This document shows, piece by piece, positions 29,855 through 36,718 of a stretch of 64,000 bases of DNA. Made by a program: the position numbers and the translations under genes. The stretch comes from CAVQDV01 sp963711375 (GTDB lineage: Bacteria > Pseudomonadota > Gammaproteobacteria > Coxiellales > Coxiellaceae). Positions within the stretch are counted from its first letter, which is position 1. The number at the start of each line of letters is the position of its first letter. The notes under the pieces are model-generated. The model was given only the letters and a program-made list of their open reading frames with translations, was not told where the DNA came from and did no database searches. The stretch spans positions 124,001 through 188,000 of the forward strand of contig CAVQDV010000005.1 of the NCBI GenBank assembly GCA_963711375.1, in the 5' to 3' direction.

Positions 29855-30330
29855 TATGAACCCTTAGAGGATTTCTTCTTATTTTTCACAGGCATCGGAA
29901 AGCTACCTGGGCGTGAATTGACCAACATGGCGCCTTTTGTTGCCGTGCAGCTATTTCCACGGAAACTTGTGCCTATAATGCGATTTTTTCGATTCAGCTC
30001 AAACCACGTCGTGCAATAATAATCGTAGGTTTCACCACCAGTGACGGTTGTGGGAACATGTGTCACTAAAGTATGTCCTTCTTTTGTGGTCACACTCGTA
30101 TAACCCGGTGTCGTGAAAACGGGGCTTCTTCCGCGATCTTCATAACGATAAACATAAAGAGTATTTCTATCGGGCAAATGTCGAATTTGATTGGGATATC
30201 CCCACACTTGAAATAATTGGGAGGATGTGGCGCCATGCCAACTTTGCACAGCAACACGATAATTATCGACGGTTGCACAGCCCGTTAAAAAAATTGCCGT
30301 GGTTAAAATAGCGGGTTTTAGTAATTTCAT
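29854..30330 (-). CDS. small predicted lipoprotein of unknown function
   Basis: A 158-residue protein with a lipoprotein signal peptide: hydrophobic stretch, then lipobox LTGC with Cys18 as the lipidation site. The mature part contains SSQLFQVWGYPNQIRHL and YVYRYEDRG, which recall small outer-membrane lipoproteins whose motif is a Trp/Gly-rich folding unit. The C-terminus is basic (KNKKKSSKGS). AAGGAAG lies at a normal distance before the ATG. It is coupled to antiporter B and divergent from the APC permease. No specific function can be assigned. Confidence 0.75.
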   Translation of the reverse strand: MKLLKPAILTTAIFLTGCATVDNYRVAVQSWHGATSSQLFQVWGYPNQIRHLPDRNTLYVYRYEDRGRSPVFTTPGYTSVTTKEGHTLVTHVPTTVTGGETYDYYCTTWFELNRKNRIIGTSFRGNSCTATKGAMLVNSRPGSFPMPVKNKKKSSKGS

Positions 30331-30353
30331 TTTAGCTTCCTTCTTTTTACTAA

Positions 30354-30368
30354 GCTTGTTTTACAAGC
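30354..30368. promoter_or_regulatory. inverted repeat, possible operator
   Basis: GCTTGT-TTT-ACAAGC is a perfect 6-base inverted repeat with a 3-base centre. It lies in the 61-base gap between the divergent lipoprotein and APC permease genes and overlaps the proposed -35 of the permease. That is a typical position for a repressor site. The binding protein is unknown. Confidence 0.4.
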
Positions 30369-30385
30369 GTAAATAATTCTACAAT
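30356..30385 (+). promoter_or_regulatory. promoter of the APC permease, probably leaderless
   Basis: TTGTTT at 30356-30361 and TACAAT at 30380-30385 are separated by 18 bases. The predicted transcript start (about 30392) coincides with the ATG of the permease. No Shine-Dalgarno sequence is present, which supports a leaderless message. Confidence 0.45.
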
Positions 30386-30391
30386 AGACAG

Positions 30392-31768
30392 ATGCGCTTT
30401 AGCCAATTATTTCGTACTAAGCCTTTAGACCATCCCTCGATGCAAGCCTCGGGTCTTCGTCCTGTTCTCAGCGCTTTTGATCTCACCCTTTTAGGAATCG
30501 GAGCCATTATTGGTGCAGGGATTTTCGTATTAACCGGAATTGCCGCAGCGACAAGAGCAGGTCCTGGTATCATGCTTTCTTATGCATTTTCTGGTTTGGC
30601 CTGCACATTCACTGCCTTAGCCTATGCTGAATTGGCATCGAGCATTGGCGGCTGTGGTAGCGCCTACGGTTATGCACTGGCCGGCCTCGGTGAATTATTA
30701 GCCTGGATTATTGGCTGGGATTTATTATTAGAATATGGCATGTCCTGCTCAACCGTTGCGATTGGCTGGTCCGGCTACGTTCACAACGCTTTATTTACTA
30801 TCGGCATAATGATCCCTGATTTTTTAATGAAAAATCCCTTTGAAGGCGGCATCATCAATTTGCCGGCCGCATTCATTGTGCTTTTAATTATGTTTTTGCT
30901 CATCTTAGGCGTTCGTGAAAGTGCAAAAGTAAATATGTGGGTGGTTTTTATAAAATTGTCGGCAATAGGGCTTTTTATTGCGGTTGCCGGCTCGCATTTT
31001 AATATTCAAAATTGGCATCCCTTTTTACCCTTTGGTTTTCACGGCGTGATCCAAGGTGCTGCACTTATTTTTTTCGCTTATATTGGGTTTGATGCCGTAT
31101 CCACAGCAGCTGAAGAAGCTAAAAATCCCAAGCGAGATCTTCCGCTCAGTATCATTCTTTCATTGGCCATTTGTACGGTTATCTTTATTGCTGTTTCGGG
31201 CTTGCTCACAGGAATTGCCAAATACACCACATTAAATGTCAGCTCACCCGTCGCCAAATCGCTCATCGACTTGGGCTTTCACGCATCGGCCGGATTTATC
31301 GCTGTTGGTGCAATTGCCGGATTAACCACCGTTATTTTGGTAATGTACTATGGGTTTACTCGAATCTTTCTTGCCATGTCTCGAGATGGATTATTGCCTG
31401 CCACACTGGCGCGCATCCACCCTAAAACACATACCCCTGTGCGAATTATTATTTTTGTAGGCATTTTAATGGCTCTTGTAGCCGGCTTGATCCCCATTCA
31501 TAACCTTGCCGAAGTCGTGAATATTGGCACTTTGGCTGCCTTTACTCTCGTTTGTTTAGGTGTGATTATTATGCGGCTCACAAAGCCTGATATGCAGAGA
31601 CCATTTAGGACTCCCTGGTCACCCCTAATCCCTATCTTAGGGATGTGTTTTTGCTTCTACCTCATGTTGAATCTGCCTAAAGTGACCTGGATGGCCTTTT
31701 TTATTTGGATGGTGGCTGGGCTTTTTATTTATTTTTTATATAGCCGCAAGCGGAGTATTTTGAACTAG
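30392..31768 (+). CDS. APC-superfamily amino acid permease (cationic amino acid transporter type)
   Basis: A 458-residue inner-membrane transporter with about 12 hydrophobic helices. The first helix carries the APC substrate-backbone motif GIGAIIGAGIFVLTG (about residues 36-50). Later family blocks include FFAYIGFDAVSTAAEEAKNP (about 220-245). The layout is like the CAT/YfnA group that imports basic or broad-range amino acids by proton symport; the substrate is inferred. No Shine-Dalgarno stands before the ATG, and the next Met (30440) is not better placed, so the message may be leaderless. It precedes the oxidoreductase-lpxB pair by 33 bases. Confidence 0.85.
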   Translation: MRFSQLFRTKPLDHPSMQASGLRPVLSAFDLTLLGIGAIIGAGIFVLTGIAAATRAGPGIMLSYAFSGLACTFTALAYAELASSIGGCGSAYGYALAGLGELLAWIIGWDLLLEYGMSCSTVAIGWSGYVHNALFTIGIMIPDFLMKNPFEGGIINLPAAFIVLLIMFLLILGVRESAKVNMWVVFIKLSAIGLFIAVAGSHFNIQNWHPFLPFGFHGVIQGAALIFFAYIGFDAVSTAAEEAKNPKRDLPLSIILSLAICTVIFIAVSGLLTGIAKYTTLNVSSPVAKSLIDLGFHASAGFIAVGAIAGLTTVILVMYYGFTRIFLAMSRDGLLPATLARIHPKTHTPVRIIIFVGILMALVAGLIPIHNLAEVVNIGTLAAFTLVCLGVIIMRLTKPDMQRPFRTPWSPLIPILGMCFCFYLMLNLPKVTWMAFFIWMVAGLFIYFLYSRKRSILN

Positions 31769-31801
31769 ATTTCTTGCCCTTTCCGATGCATAATTCTCCC
31801 T

Positions 31802-32767
31802 ATGAAAAAAATACGAACTGCCGTAATCGGTGTTGGTTACCTCGGTAACTTTCATGCTGAAAAGTACGCGACGCTGCCTGAATCAGAGCTTGTCGTGGTA
31901 TGCGACCCAAACCAAGCTCGAGCAGAGGAAGTGGCCGCGCATTATCATGCCGAAATATGTGATGATTATCGAAAATTGCTGGGTCGTGTTGATGCTGTCA
32001 GCATCGCCACTCCAACCCCGCTCCACCGCGAAATCGGTCTCTTTTTCTTAGAAAACGGCATACACGTGCTGATGGAAAAACCTATCGCTACTACTATTGA
32101 AGAAGCCGACGAACTGATTAAAATGGCCGCCAAAAATAAGCTTATTTTGCAAGTGGGTCATCTGGAACGTTTCAATAATGCCATCCGAGCGCTCGATCCG
32201 ATAATCACAAAACCTTTGTTCATAGAATCTTTACGTCAAGCGCCTTTTAAATTACGCGGCACCGATGTCAATGTGATTCTTGATTTAATGATTCATGACA
32301 TCGATATCATCCAATCCATCGTCAAATCCGAAATTAAAGAAATACGTGCAAATGGAGCGCCCATTTTATCTCCTTATATCGACATCGCAAATGCTCGAAT
32401 TGAATTTGAAAATGGCTGCGTAGCGAATGTCACGGCCTCACGTGTGAGTTTAAAATCTGATCGTAAATTGCGAATTTTCCAACACGACTGCTATGTAGGA
32501 CTGGATTTGGATAGCAAAAATTTATCCATTCACCGGAAAGGAGAGCAAGAAATGTTTCCCAGCATCCCGGAAATCATTAGTGAAAATTTGGCCTTCGAGA
32601 AAGGGGACGCCCTCAAAGATCAAATTGCGGCGTTTTTAAAAGCCATACACAAAGGTGAAAAGCCTTTGGTCTCTGGAGAAGATGGAAAAGCGGCACTGAG
32701 TACAGCGATAAGAATTACCAATATTGTTCGTCAACAAATAAATCACTATCTGGCACAAAATGTCTAA
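31802..32767 (+). CDS. Gfo/Idh/MocA-family oxidoreductase, possible UDP-GlcNAc 3-dehydrogenase (GnnA-like)
   Basis: A 321-residue NAD(P)-dependent sugar dehydrogenase. The N-terminal Rossmann fold shows IGVGYLGNFHAEKY (about residues 9-22); the family block VLMEKPIATTIEEA is near 91-104. It overlaps lpxB by 8 bases, so the two are coupled. In bacteria with 2,3-diaminoglucose lipid A, the dehydrogenase GnnA is a Gfo/Idh/MocA protein associated with lpx genes and makes the 3-keto sugar for GnnB. Legionella lipid A contains this diamino sugar. On that basis GnnA is the favoured guess, but no GnnB aminotransferase is present in the window. Another sugar dehydrogenase role remains possible. No Shine-Dalgarno is evident. 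Confidence 0.75.
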   Translation: MKKIRTAVIGVGYLGNFHAEKYATLPESELVVVCDPNQARAEEVAAHYHAEICDDYRKLLGRVDAVSIATPTPLHREIGLFFLENGIHVLMEKPIATTIEEADELIKMAAKNKLILQVGHLERFNNAIRALDPIITKPLFIESLRQAPFKLRGTDVNVILDLMIHDIDIIQSIVKSEIKEIRANGAPILSPYIDIANARIEFENGCVANVTASRVSLKSDRKLRIFQHDCYVGLDLDSKNLSIHRKGEQEMFPSIPEIISENLAFEKGDALKDQIAAFLKAIHKGEKPLVSGEDGKAALSTAIRITNIVRQQINHYLAQNV

Positions 32768-33878
32768 AAAAATATATTTGTCTGCGGGAGAGGCATCGGG
32801 CGATTTATTAGGCGCAGAGCTCGTCAACGTACTTTTAGCCGAAAATCCTAATTTCCAATTTATGGGAATGGGGGGGCAAAAAATGCGTGCCGCCGGTGTA
32901 AATATTCTCATTGAAGGCGACAAGTCGATTATTGGTTTATTGGGTCTCTTTCGACACTTTTCCGAAATTCGTGCCGCCTTTCGTGAAGCTAAAAATATTT
33001 TGCTTCAACAAAAACCTGATCTCGTCATTTTAATTGACTATCCGGGATTCAATTTGCGCTTAGCCAAAATAGCCAAAAAAATGGGTCTTAAAGTCATGTT
33101 TTATGTTAGCCCACAAATTTGGGCTTGGCGCTATTCTCGAATCCATCACATTCGAAAATATGTCGATAAAATGGCGGTATTATTTAAATTCGAAGAGGCT
33201 ATCTACCAGCGTGAAAATGTGCCAGTGAATTTCGTGGGCCATCCTTTAATAAACTTCGTCAAGCCGTCGCTGACAAAAGAACAAATTTATAAAAAATTTG
33301 ATTTAAGTCCAGAAAAACCCATTATTACTATCATGCCTGGCAGTCGACAAGGCGAAATTACGCATTTAATGCCCATCATTATTGATGCGGTATTATTAAT
33401 CAAGAAAAAAATACCCGAAGCACAATTTGTATTGCCCTTAGCCAGTACCTTAAAGTTAGCAGAAATTAAGCCTTATTTAATTGATTGCATTAAAGTATGC
33501 CCCAATCATGCCTATAATGCATTATCAGTCAGCAACGCATTAATCGTTGCCTCTGGAACTGCCACATTAGAAGCCGCCCTTTTAGAAGTTCCGATGACCA
33601 TTATTTATCGGCCAGGCTTCTTCACCTTTTGGATTGCCCGGTATTTAATAAAATTGCCGCATATTGGATTGTGTAATGTTATCCTCGGAAAAACGGTCGC
33701 AAAAGAATTAATTCATCATAATGCCACGCCGGAAGCAATTGCGGTCGAAACGCTAAAATTATTGGAAGATGAGGCTTATCGAAATCAATTAATTTCTGAA
33801 CTTAAAAATGTGCGCACTGCTTTGGGCGAAAAAAATGGTTCGAATTTGGCAGCGAATTGCGCTTTGGAATTATTATAA
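32760..33878 (+). CDS. lpxB: lipid-A-disaccharide synthase
   Basis: A GT19 glycosyltransferase of 372 residues, which joins UDP-2,3-diacylglucosamine and lipid X to form the lipid A disaccharide at the inner membrane. The start SAGEASGDLLGAELV (about residues 8-22) and the later blocks VSPQIWAWRYSRI, VNFVGHPL, IMPGSRQGEI and SGTATLEAALLEVPM are family signatures. The ATG lies inside the end of the upstream oxidoreductase. It runs convergently into lpxA with only 4 bases between the two stops. In most gammaproteobacteria lpxB directly follows lpxA on the same strand, so its position here reflects a local rearrangement. Confidence 0.95.
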   Translation: MSKKIYLSAGEASGDLLGAELVNVLLAENPNFQFMGMGGQKMRAAGVNILIEGDKSIIGLLGLFRHFSEIRAAFREAKNILLQQKPDLVILIDYPGFNLRLAKIAKKMGLKVMFYVSPQIWAWRYSRIHHIRKYVDKMAVLFKFEEAIYQRENVPVNFVGHPLINFVKPSLTKEQIYKKFDLSPEKPIITIMPGSRQGEITHLMPIIIDAVLLIKKKIPEAQFVLPLASTLKLAEIKPYLIDCIKVCPNHAYNALSVSNALIVASGTATLEAALLEVPMTIIYRPGFFTFWIARYLIKLPHIGLCNVILGKTVAKELIHHNATPEAIAVETLKLLEDEAYRNQLISELKNVRTALGEKNGSNLAANCALELL

Positions 33879-33882
33879 TCCC

Positions 33883-34668
33883 CTAACGGACAAAACCTCG
33901 ATCTGAGCCTTGAATTAAATCGACAAATAAAGAAACTTCTGGTGATTCTTGGGCCAGCACTTTTAATTCATCTACAATCTCGACCAATTTTAAACTGCGA
34001 CGGAAAATAATATTGTAAGCACGCTTCAGCTGACGAACGGTCTCTTCTGAAAATCCTGCGCGCTGAAGGCCAATTAAATTAAGGCCACGAGTCTCACTGG
34101 TATGACTCGTTACCATTACATAAGGCAGCACGTCGTGATTCACTAGCGCGCCACGAGTAATGAAACTATGCGAACCTACTCGACAAAATTGATGAACCGC
34201 CGTAAAAGCCCCTAATTTCGCATAATCATCCACGGTAACGTGGCCAGCCAAAGTCGCATTATTCGTAAATAAAACATGATTGCCAACATAACAATCGTGC
34301 CCAATATGACAATAAGCAAAAATAAAATTATCGTTGCCAATTTTTGTTGTACGATCACCCTGAATGGAACCCCGGCTAATCGTAACGTATTCCCGTATAA
34401 TATTATTATCACCAATAATCAAAAAAGTTTCTTCACCATGATACGTGGTATCTTGAGGATCTCCCCCAATAACAGAGAAAGGGTGAATCTGATTATTTCG
34501 ACCAATTTTTGTGTTTCGACCAATAATGGCATGCGGATATACAATACTTCCTGCTCCAATTTCAACATTGGCACCAATAACTGACCAAGGTCCAATTTTC
34601 ACACTTTCATGGATAATCGCCGAGGGGTCTACGACTGCATTTTTATCGATATTGACAACTTCTTTCAT
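33883..34668 (-). CDS. lpxA: UDP-N-acetylglucosamine O-acyltransferase
   Basis: First enzyme of lipid A synthesis, which transfers a 3-hydroxyacyl chain from ACP to UDP-GlcNAc (or to its 3-amino analogue). It has 261 residues with left-handed beta-helix hexapeptide repeats over the first 190, the catalytic His in CHIGHDCYVG, and FTAVHQFCRVG. The helical C-terminal domain begins around LNLIGLQRAGFS. The segment before it (TRGALVNHDVLPYV) differs from the E. coli form, which may affect chain length or acceptor choice. It lies seven bases after fabZ and is the last gene of the long rpsB-lpxA run. Confidence 0.95.
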   Translation of the reverse strand: MKEVVNIDKNAVVDPSAIIHESVKIGPWSVIGANVEIGAGSIVYPHAIIGRNTKIGRNNQIHPFSVIGGDPQDTTYHGEETFLIIGDNNIIREYVTISRGSIQGDRTTKIGNDNFIFAYCHIGHDCYVGNHVLFTNNATLAGHVTVDDYAKLGAFTAVHQFCRVGSHSFITRGALVNHDVLPYVMVTSHTSETRGLNLIGLQRAGFSEETVRQLKRAYNIIFRRSLKLVEIVDELKVLAQESPEVSLFVDLIQGSDRGFVR

Positions 34669-34675
34669 AAAACCA

Positions 34676-35116
34676 CTACTCTCTAATAATCATAAAAATG
34701 ACTGAGCAAGCAAGCTCGCCAGCTACTGTCGCCGTTCCTTTAAATTTCCATAAATCTAGTCGATGCTTCATCAGTTCTACATCTAATTGCAGTTGATCTC
34801 CTGGAACAACCATTCTTTTAAAACGAGCTTCATCTACACCCGCCAAAAAAAACATATCCCGGTCATCACCCTCGGCGACGCCTAGAGAATTTAATACTAA
34901 TAATCCAGAGGCTTGAGCCAAGGCTTCAATCATCAAGACCCCAGGCATAATGGGTGCTCCTGGGAAATGACCGTTAAAAAAAGGCTCATTGGCCGTCACA
35001 TTTTTAATAGCCGTAATTTTTTTGCCAGTTTCAATAGCAAGAACTTTATCCACCAATAAAAATGGATATCGATGTGGCAAAAATTTGCGAATTTGTAAAT
35101 TATCCATCGCATTCAT
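34676..35116 (-). CDS. fabZ: 3-hydroxyacyl-[acyl-carrier-protein] dehydratase
   Basis: A 146-residue hotdog-fold dehydratase of type II fatty acid synthesis. Signatures are FLPHRYPFLLVDKV (about residues 12-25) and the active-site helix region FFNGHFPGAPIMPGVLMIEALAQ, with catalytic His in GHFPG and Glu in MIEA. The ATG at 35116 has GGAG ten bases upstream and overlaps the end of lpxD by 17 bases. The classic lpxD-fabZ-lpxA order balances fatty acid and lipid A flux. Confidence 0.95.
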   Translation of the reverse strand: MNAMDNLQIRKFLPHRYPFLLVDKVLAIETGKKITAIKNVTANEPFFNGHFPGAPIMPGVLMIEALAQASGLLVLNSLGVAEGDDRDMFFLAGVDEARFKRMVVPGDQLQLDVELMKHRLDLWKFKGTATVAGELACSVIFMIIRE

Positions 35117-36128
35117 CGCTTAATTTCTCCAGATTAACAATCCGTTTTTCCATTTCATCCAGTTTCATAATTCGCGCGAGTATTTTAAACCATTCACGAT
35201 GAGGTCTCGCTGGAATTCCTGAGGAATAGATCCCAGGTGTTTCAATAGAGCTAAGTACCGTCGCGCTGCCCGTAATAATAGCTCCATCGCAAATATTGAT
35301 ATGACCATTCATAACAACAGCCCCCCCCACCATGCAATGCTTGCCGAGTTTAACACTCCCGGCAATCACTGTACACCCAGCAATGATAGTATGTTCACCA
35401 ATTTCAACGTTATGGCCTATCTGTACTAAGTTGTCGATTTTGACCCCATCTCGAATAACCGTGTTTTGAATGGCGCCAATATCAATTGCCGCATTTGCGC
35501 CAATTTCCACGTCTTTTCCAATAATCACCCGGCCTATTTGAGGGATTTTTTCCCACGTTTCTTGATGATTCACATAGCCAAAGCCATCACTCCCAATAAC
35601 CGCACCGGCATAAATAATGGAGTTAGCCCCAATTTCAGTGCGATCAGAAATAGTCACATTGCTTTTAATGAGGACCCCTTCAGCAATTGATACGTTATCG
35701 CCCAACACAGCACCCGCCAGAATGCACACATTAGCGGCTATTCGAGTGTTCTCACCCAGAACAACATGTGGACCTACGCTCGCACTAGGATGGACGACAG
35801 AATTTTCTCCAACATAGGCTGTGGGATGAATCCCTGGTTTATGTAGCTTTTTAATTTCGAAAAAGCCTTTAAGAACCCGCGCAAAAGCCAATTCAGGATT
35901 ATCAACAATTAGGGCATTTCCAGAATATTCGGAAGAAAAATTTGGGCTTAAAATAACTGCTGCGGCTTTTGTGGTTTTTAAAAATTTTTTATATTGGCCG
36001 CCCACTAAAAAACTAAGCTCGTGTGATTGCGCCTTTTCTAAGGGCGCCACATTCACGATTTCAAGATTAGGATCGCCAACAAGTGTTGCGCTAAGATATT
36101 CAGCTAATTTTGAGAGTGTTATTTTCAT
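35100..36128 (-). CDS. lpxD: UDP-3-O-(3-hydroxyacyl)glucosamine N-acyltransferase
   Basis: Third step of lipid A synthesis (N-acylation). It has 342 residues: an N-terminal uridine-binding domain (about 1-100, with LSFLVGGQYKKFL), then a hexapeptide beta-helix with the catalytic His in QIGHNVEIGEHTIIAG, and a C-terminal helix rich in charged residues (DEMEKRIVNLEKL). It overlaps fabZ. A perfect 10-base-pair hairpin stands between it and the upstream skp gene, which may set the relative amounts of skp and lpxD messages. Confidence 0.95.
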   Translation of the reverse strand: MKITLSKLAEYLSATLVGDPNLEIVNVAPLEKAQSHELSFLVGGQYKKFLKTTKAAAVILSPNFSSEYSGNALIVDNPELAFARVLKGFFEIKKLHKPGIHPTAYVGENSVVHPSASVGPHVVLGENTRIAANVCILAGAVLGDNVSIAEGVLIKSNVTISDRTEIGANSIIYAGAVIGSDGFGYVNHQETWEKIPQIGRVIIGKDVEIGANAAIDIGAIQNTVIRDGVKIDNLVQIGHNVEIGEHTIIAGCTVIAGSVKLGKHCMVGGAVVMNGHINICDGAIITGSATVLSSIETPGIYSSGIPARPHREWFKILARIMKLDEMEKRIVNLEKLSDECDG

Positions 36129-36148
36129 TATCTGAGGTTGTGGGAGTT

Positions 36149-36173
36149 GTGGGTGTCAAGACATGACACCCAC
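36149..36173 (-). promoter_or_regulatory. perfect hairpin between skp and lpxD
   Basis: GTGGGTGTCA and TGACACCCAC form a perfect 10-base-pair stem with a 5-base loop in the 51-base gap between skp and lpxD. In the sense of the operon (minus strand) no U-run follows, so it is not a simple intrinsic terminator. RNA processing, stabilisation of the upstream message, attenuation or a protein-binding palindrome are all possible. Confidence 0.7.
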
Positions 36174-36179
36174 TTAACT

Positions 36180-36674
36180 TTATTTAAGTTTACCAAGAAC
36201 TTCTTTAGTGATGTCCATGTCGTCTTGTGAATAAAGAACGGCATTTTCAGGCAGTACTAAGGTTAATTTCTTTTCGATAGCGATATTTTTCACGATACCA
36301 CGAACCTTGTTCATGAACTCTTCCATTTGTTTGTTTTGAGCCGCATACAAATCTTGTTGGAATTGAACTTGTTTTTGACGAACTTGGGTTTCTTGTTCCG
36401 TAATTTTCTTTTGAGTGGCCTCAAGATCAGCCTTGCTCATGACTGCTTTATTTTTTTCGTAATTTTGAACATCGCCTTGTAATTGCTTACCCATGGTCAC
36501 AATCGCAGCACGGCGTGCAGCAAAATCTTTTTTTAAAGACTCATTGATTTCTTTAACCTGCGGTGACGATTGAAAAACCGTACGCATATTAATAACGCCT
36601 ACATCGGCCGCCATTGCATTAATTGCAAATACACTTAACACCAACGCGCTAAGCATAAGCATGATTCTTTTCAT
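36180..36674 (-). CDS. skp: periplasmic chaperone Skp/OmpH
   Basis: A 164-residue periplasmic chaperone that holds unfolded outer-membrane proteins for BamA. It has a signal peptide of about 22 residues ending in NAMA before ADVGVINM. A long charged helical region (about 45-125, alternating Lys/Gln/Glu) corresponds to the Skp tentacles. AGGAG stands before the ATG. It lies between bamA and lpxD as in most gammaproteobacteria. Confidence 0.92.
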   Translation of the reverse strand: MKRIMLMLSALVLSVFAINAMAADVGVINMRTVFQSSPQVKEINESLKKDFAARRAAIVTMGKQLQGDVQNYEKNKAVMSKADLEATQKKITEQETQVRQKQVQFQQDLYAAQNKQMEEFMNKVRGIVKNIAIEKKLTLVLPENAVLYSQDDMDITKEVLGKLK

Positions 36675-36718
36675 AACTGTCTCCTATTATTAGAATGAAA
36701 GATCGAGCGCCTATTAAA

